A stretch of 5,446 bases of DNA, taken from positions 1 through 5,446 of the forward strand of contig JAAVXQ010000006.1 in the NCBI GenBank assembly GCA_022790685.1, given 5' to 3'. This document shows, piece by piece, positions 4,855-5,446 of the stretch. A program made the position numbers and the translations under genes. Position 1 is the stretch's first letter. Each line of letters begins with the position of its first letter. The DNA is from Clostridia bacterium (GTDB lineage: Bacteria > Bacillota > Clostridia > TANB77 > CAG-508). Under the pieces are notes generated by a model. The model was not told the origin of the DNA. It saw only the letters and a list, made by a program, of their open reading frames with translations, and did not search any database.

Positions 4855-5446
4855 CTACTCATCTTTAGTAGTATTTATTTTTAATAATTTAAATATTTCA
4901 ACTATTACAAGTGGAGATAATACTAAAACAATAATTTCTTCTATTTGAGTAATTGGAAGTTTAGCAATGCTAAATATTTCTCTTAAAGTTGGTATTAATA
5001 ATACTGCAAACATTAGAGTTGCCGAAGCAAGAATCGCTAATATTAATTTTCCATTATTAAATGGGTTTGATTTAAAAATAGAATTCTTATTATTTCTAAT
5101 ATTAAATACATGAACTAGTTCAGAAAGAGCTAGAACTGTAAATGCCATAGTTTGACCAATTTGAATTTTCTCTTGTGCAGTAGCACCTTCTGTACCAAGT
5201 CCTAAAATAAATGCTGCTAAAGTAATTAATCCAATCATTATTCCTTGATATATAATTCTAAAAGTCATTCCTTTTGTAAATATTCCTTTAGAATTTTTAA
5301 GTGGTTTTCTATTCATTATTCCTTTTTCTGCTGGATCTACAGCTAAAGCTAATGCTGGTAATGAATCTGTTACTAAATTAATCCATAATATTTGTACTGG
5401 TAATAATGGCTCTAAAGCACCAATTAGCTCTGCTGGTATTCCAAAA
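4855..5446 (-). CDS. Cation-transporting P-type ATPase (Ca2+-ATPase type), C-terminal part, 5' end outside window
   Basis: The frame is open from the right window edge to a TAG at 4857-4855, giving the last 196 residues of a pump that is normally about 850-900 residues. The fragment opens in transmembrane helix 6, with LLPVQILWINLVTDSLPALA (14-33), then AVDPAEKGIMNRKP, the signature loop of IIA/IIB Ca2+-type pumps. Asn23, Thr26 and Asp27 correspond to SERCA Asn796, Thr799 and Asp800, which bind Ca2+, so these ion ligands are intact. Helices 7 (about 62-83), 8 (around ALSELVHVFNIRN, with a Glu in the SERCA Glu908 region), 9 (about 133-156) and 10 (about 165-187) follow, and the protein ends in a short charged tail. 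It would sit in the cytoplasmic membrane and use ATP to export Ca2+ or a related cation. The phosphorylation and ATP-binding domains lie outside the window, so ion specificity is inferred from helix 6 only. It reads towards the deacetylase but is separated by a terminator and promoter. Confidence 0.93.
   Translation of the reverse strand, partial: FGIPAELIGALEPLLPVQILWINLVTDSLPALALAVDPAEKGIMNRKPLKNSKGIFTKGMTFRIIYQGIMIGLITLAAFILGLGTEGATAQEKIQIGQTMAFTVLALSELVHVFNIRNNKNSIFKSNPFNNGKLILAILASATLMFAVLLIPTLREIFSIAKLPITQIEEIIVLVLSPLVIVEIFKLLKINTTKDE

Overview
The window is AT-rich. Lines I counted by hand give about 18-37% GC outside one gene. It uses mostly AGA/AGG arginine and TTA leucine codons, AGGAGG-type ribosome binding sites and sigma-A-type promoters. 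This points to a low-GC Gram-positive, most likely a Clostridia-type Bacillota chromosome; the species cannot be read from the sequence.

Layout, left to right. (1) The 3' end of a + strand gene (to 319), unrecognised but HEPN-like in look, closes with an intrinsic terminator at 341-377. (2) Facing it on the - strand, 375-552 reads as the decayed, frameshifted C-terminus of a protein, cut off where the next operon begins. (3) A two-gene + strand operon encodes an ECF sigma factor (572-1108, GTG start) and, 2 nt later, a single-pass membrane protein with three PepSY-like extracytoplasmic repeats (1111-2217). The second gene is the likely cognate anti-sigma factor or sensor. (4) A MYG1-family (UPF0160, DHH-like) protein (2402-3388) has its own promoter and its own GC-rich terminator. 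Its base and codon use differ clearly from the rest of the window, so it looks like a single-gene acquired cassette. A 19-bp inverted repeat with a 50-nt spacer lies in front of it, and its right arm contains the -10 box. (5) On the - strand, converging on MYG1, is a membrane-anchored polysaccharide (peptidoglycan-type) deacetylase (4643-3672) with a good promoter and a hairpin terminator. (6) Behind it on the - strand is the C-terminal quarter of a Ca2+-type P-type ATPase (5446-4855, cut by the window edge), ending in a long stem-loop.

How they fit together: the sigma/anti-sigma pair is the only clear functional unit. By family precedent it should sense something at the cell envelope, and the neighbouring deacetylase and cation pump also act at the envelope. 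No ECF-type promoter was seen before the deacetylase, so a regulatory link is not shown. I found no CRISPR array, tRNA, rRNA, transposase gene or recognisable multi-gene defence system. The least ordinary points are the acquired bacterial MYG1 gene with its promoter-embedded inverted repeat, the start-stop (ATGTGA) codon overlap at the sigma start, the zinc-motif-free PepSY anti-sigma candidate, and the unannotated gene remnant under the sigma promoter.
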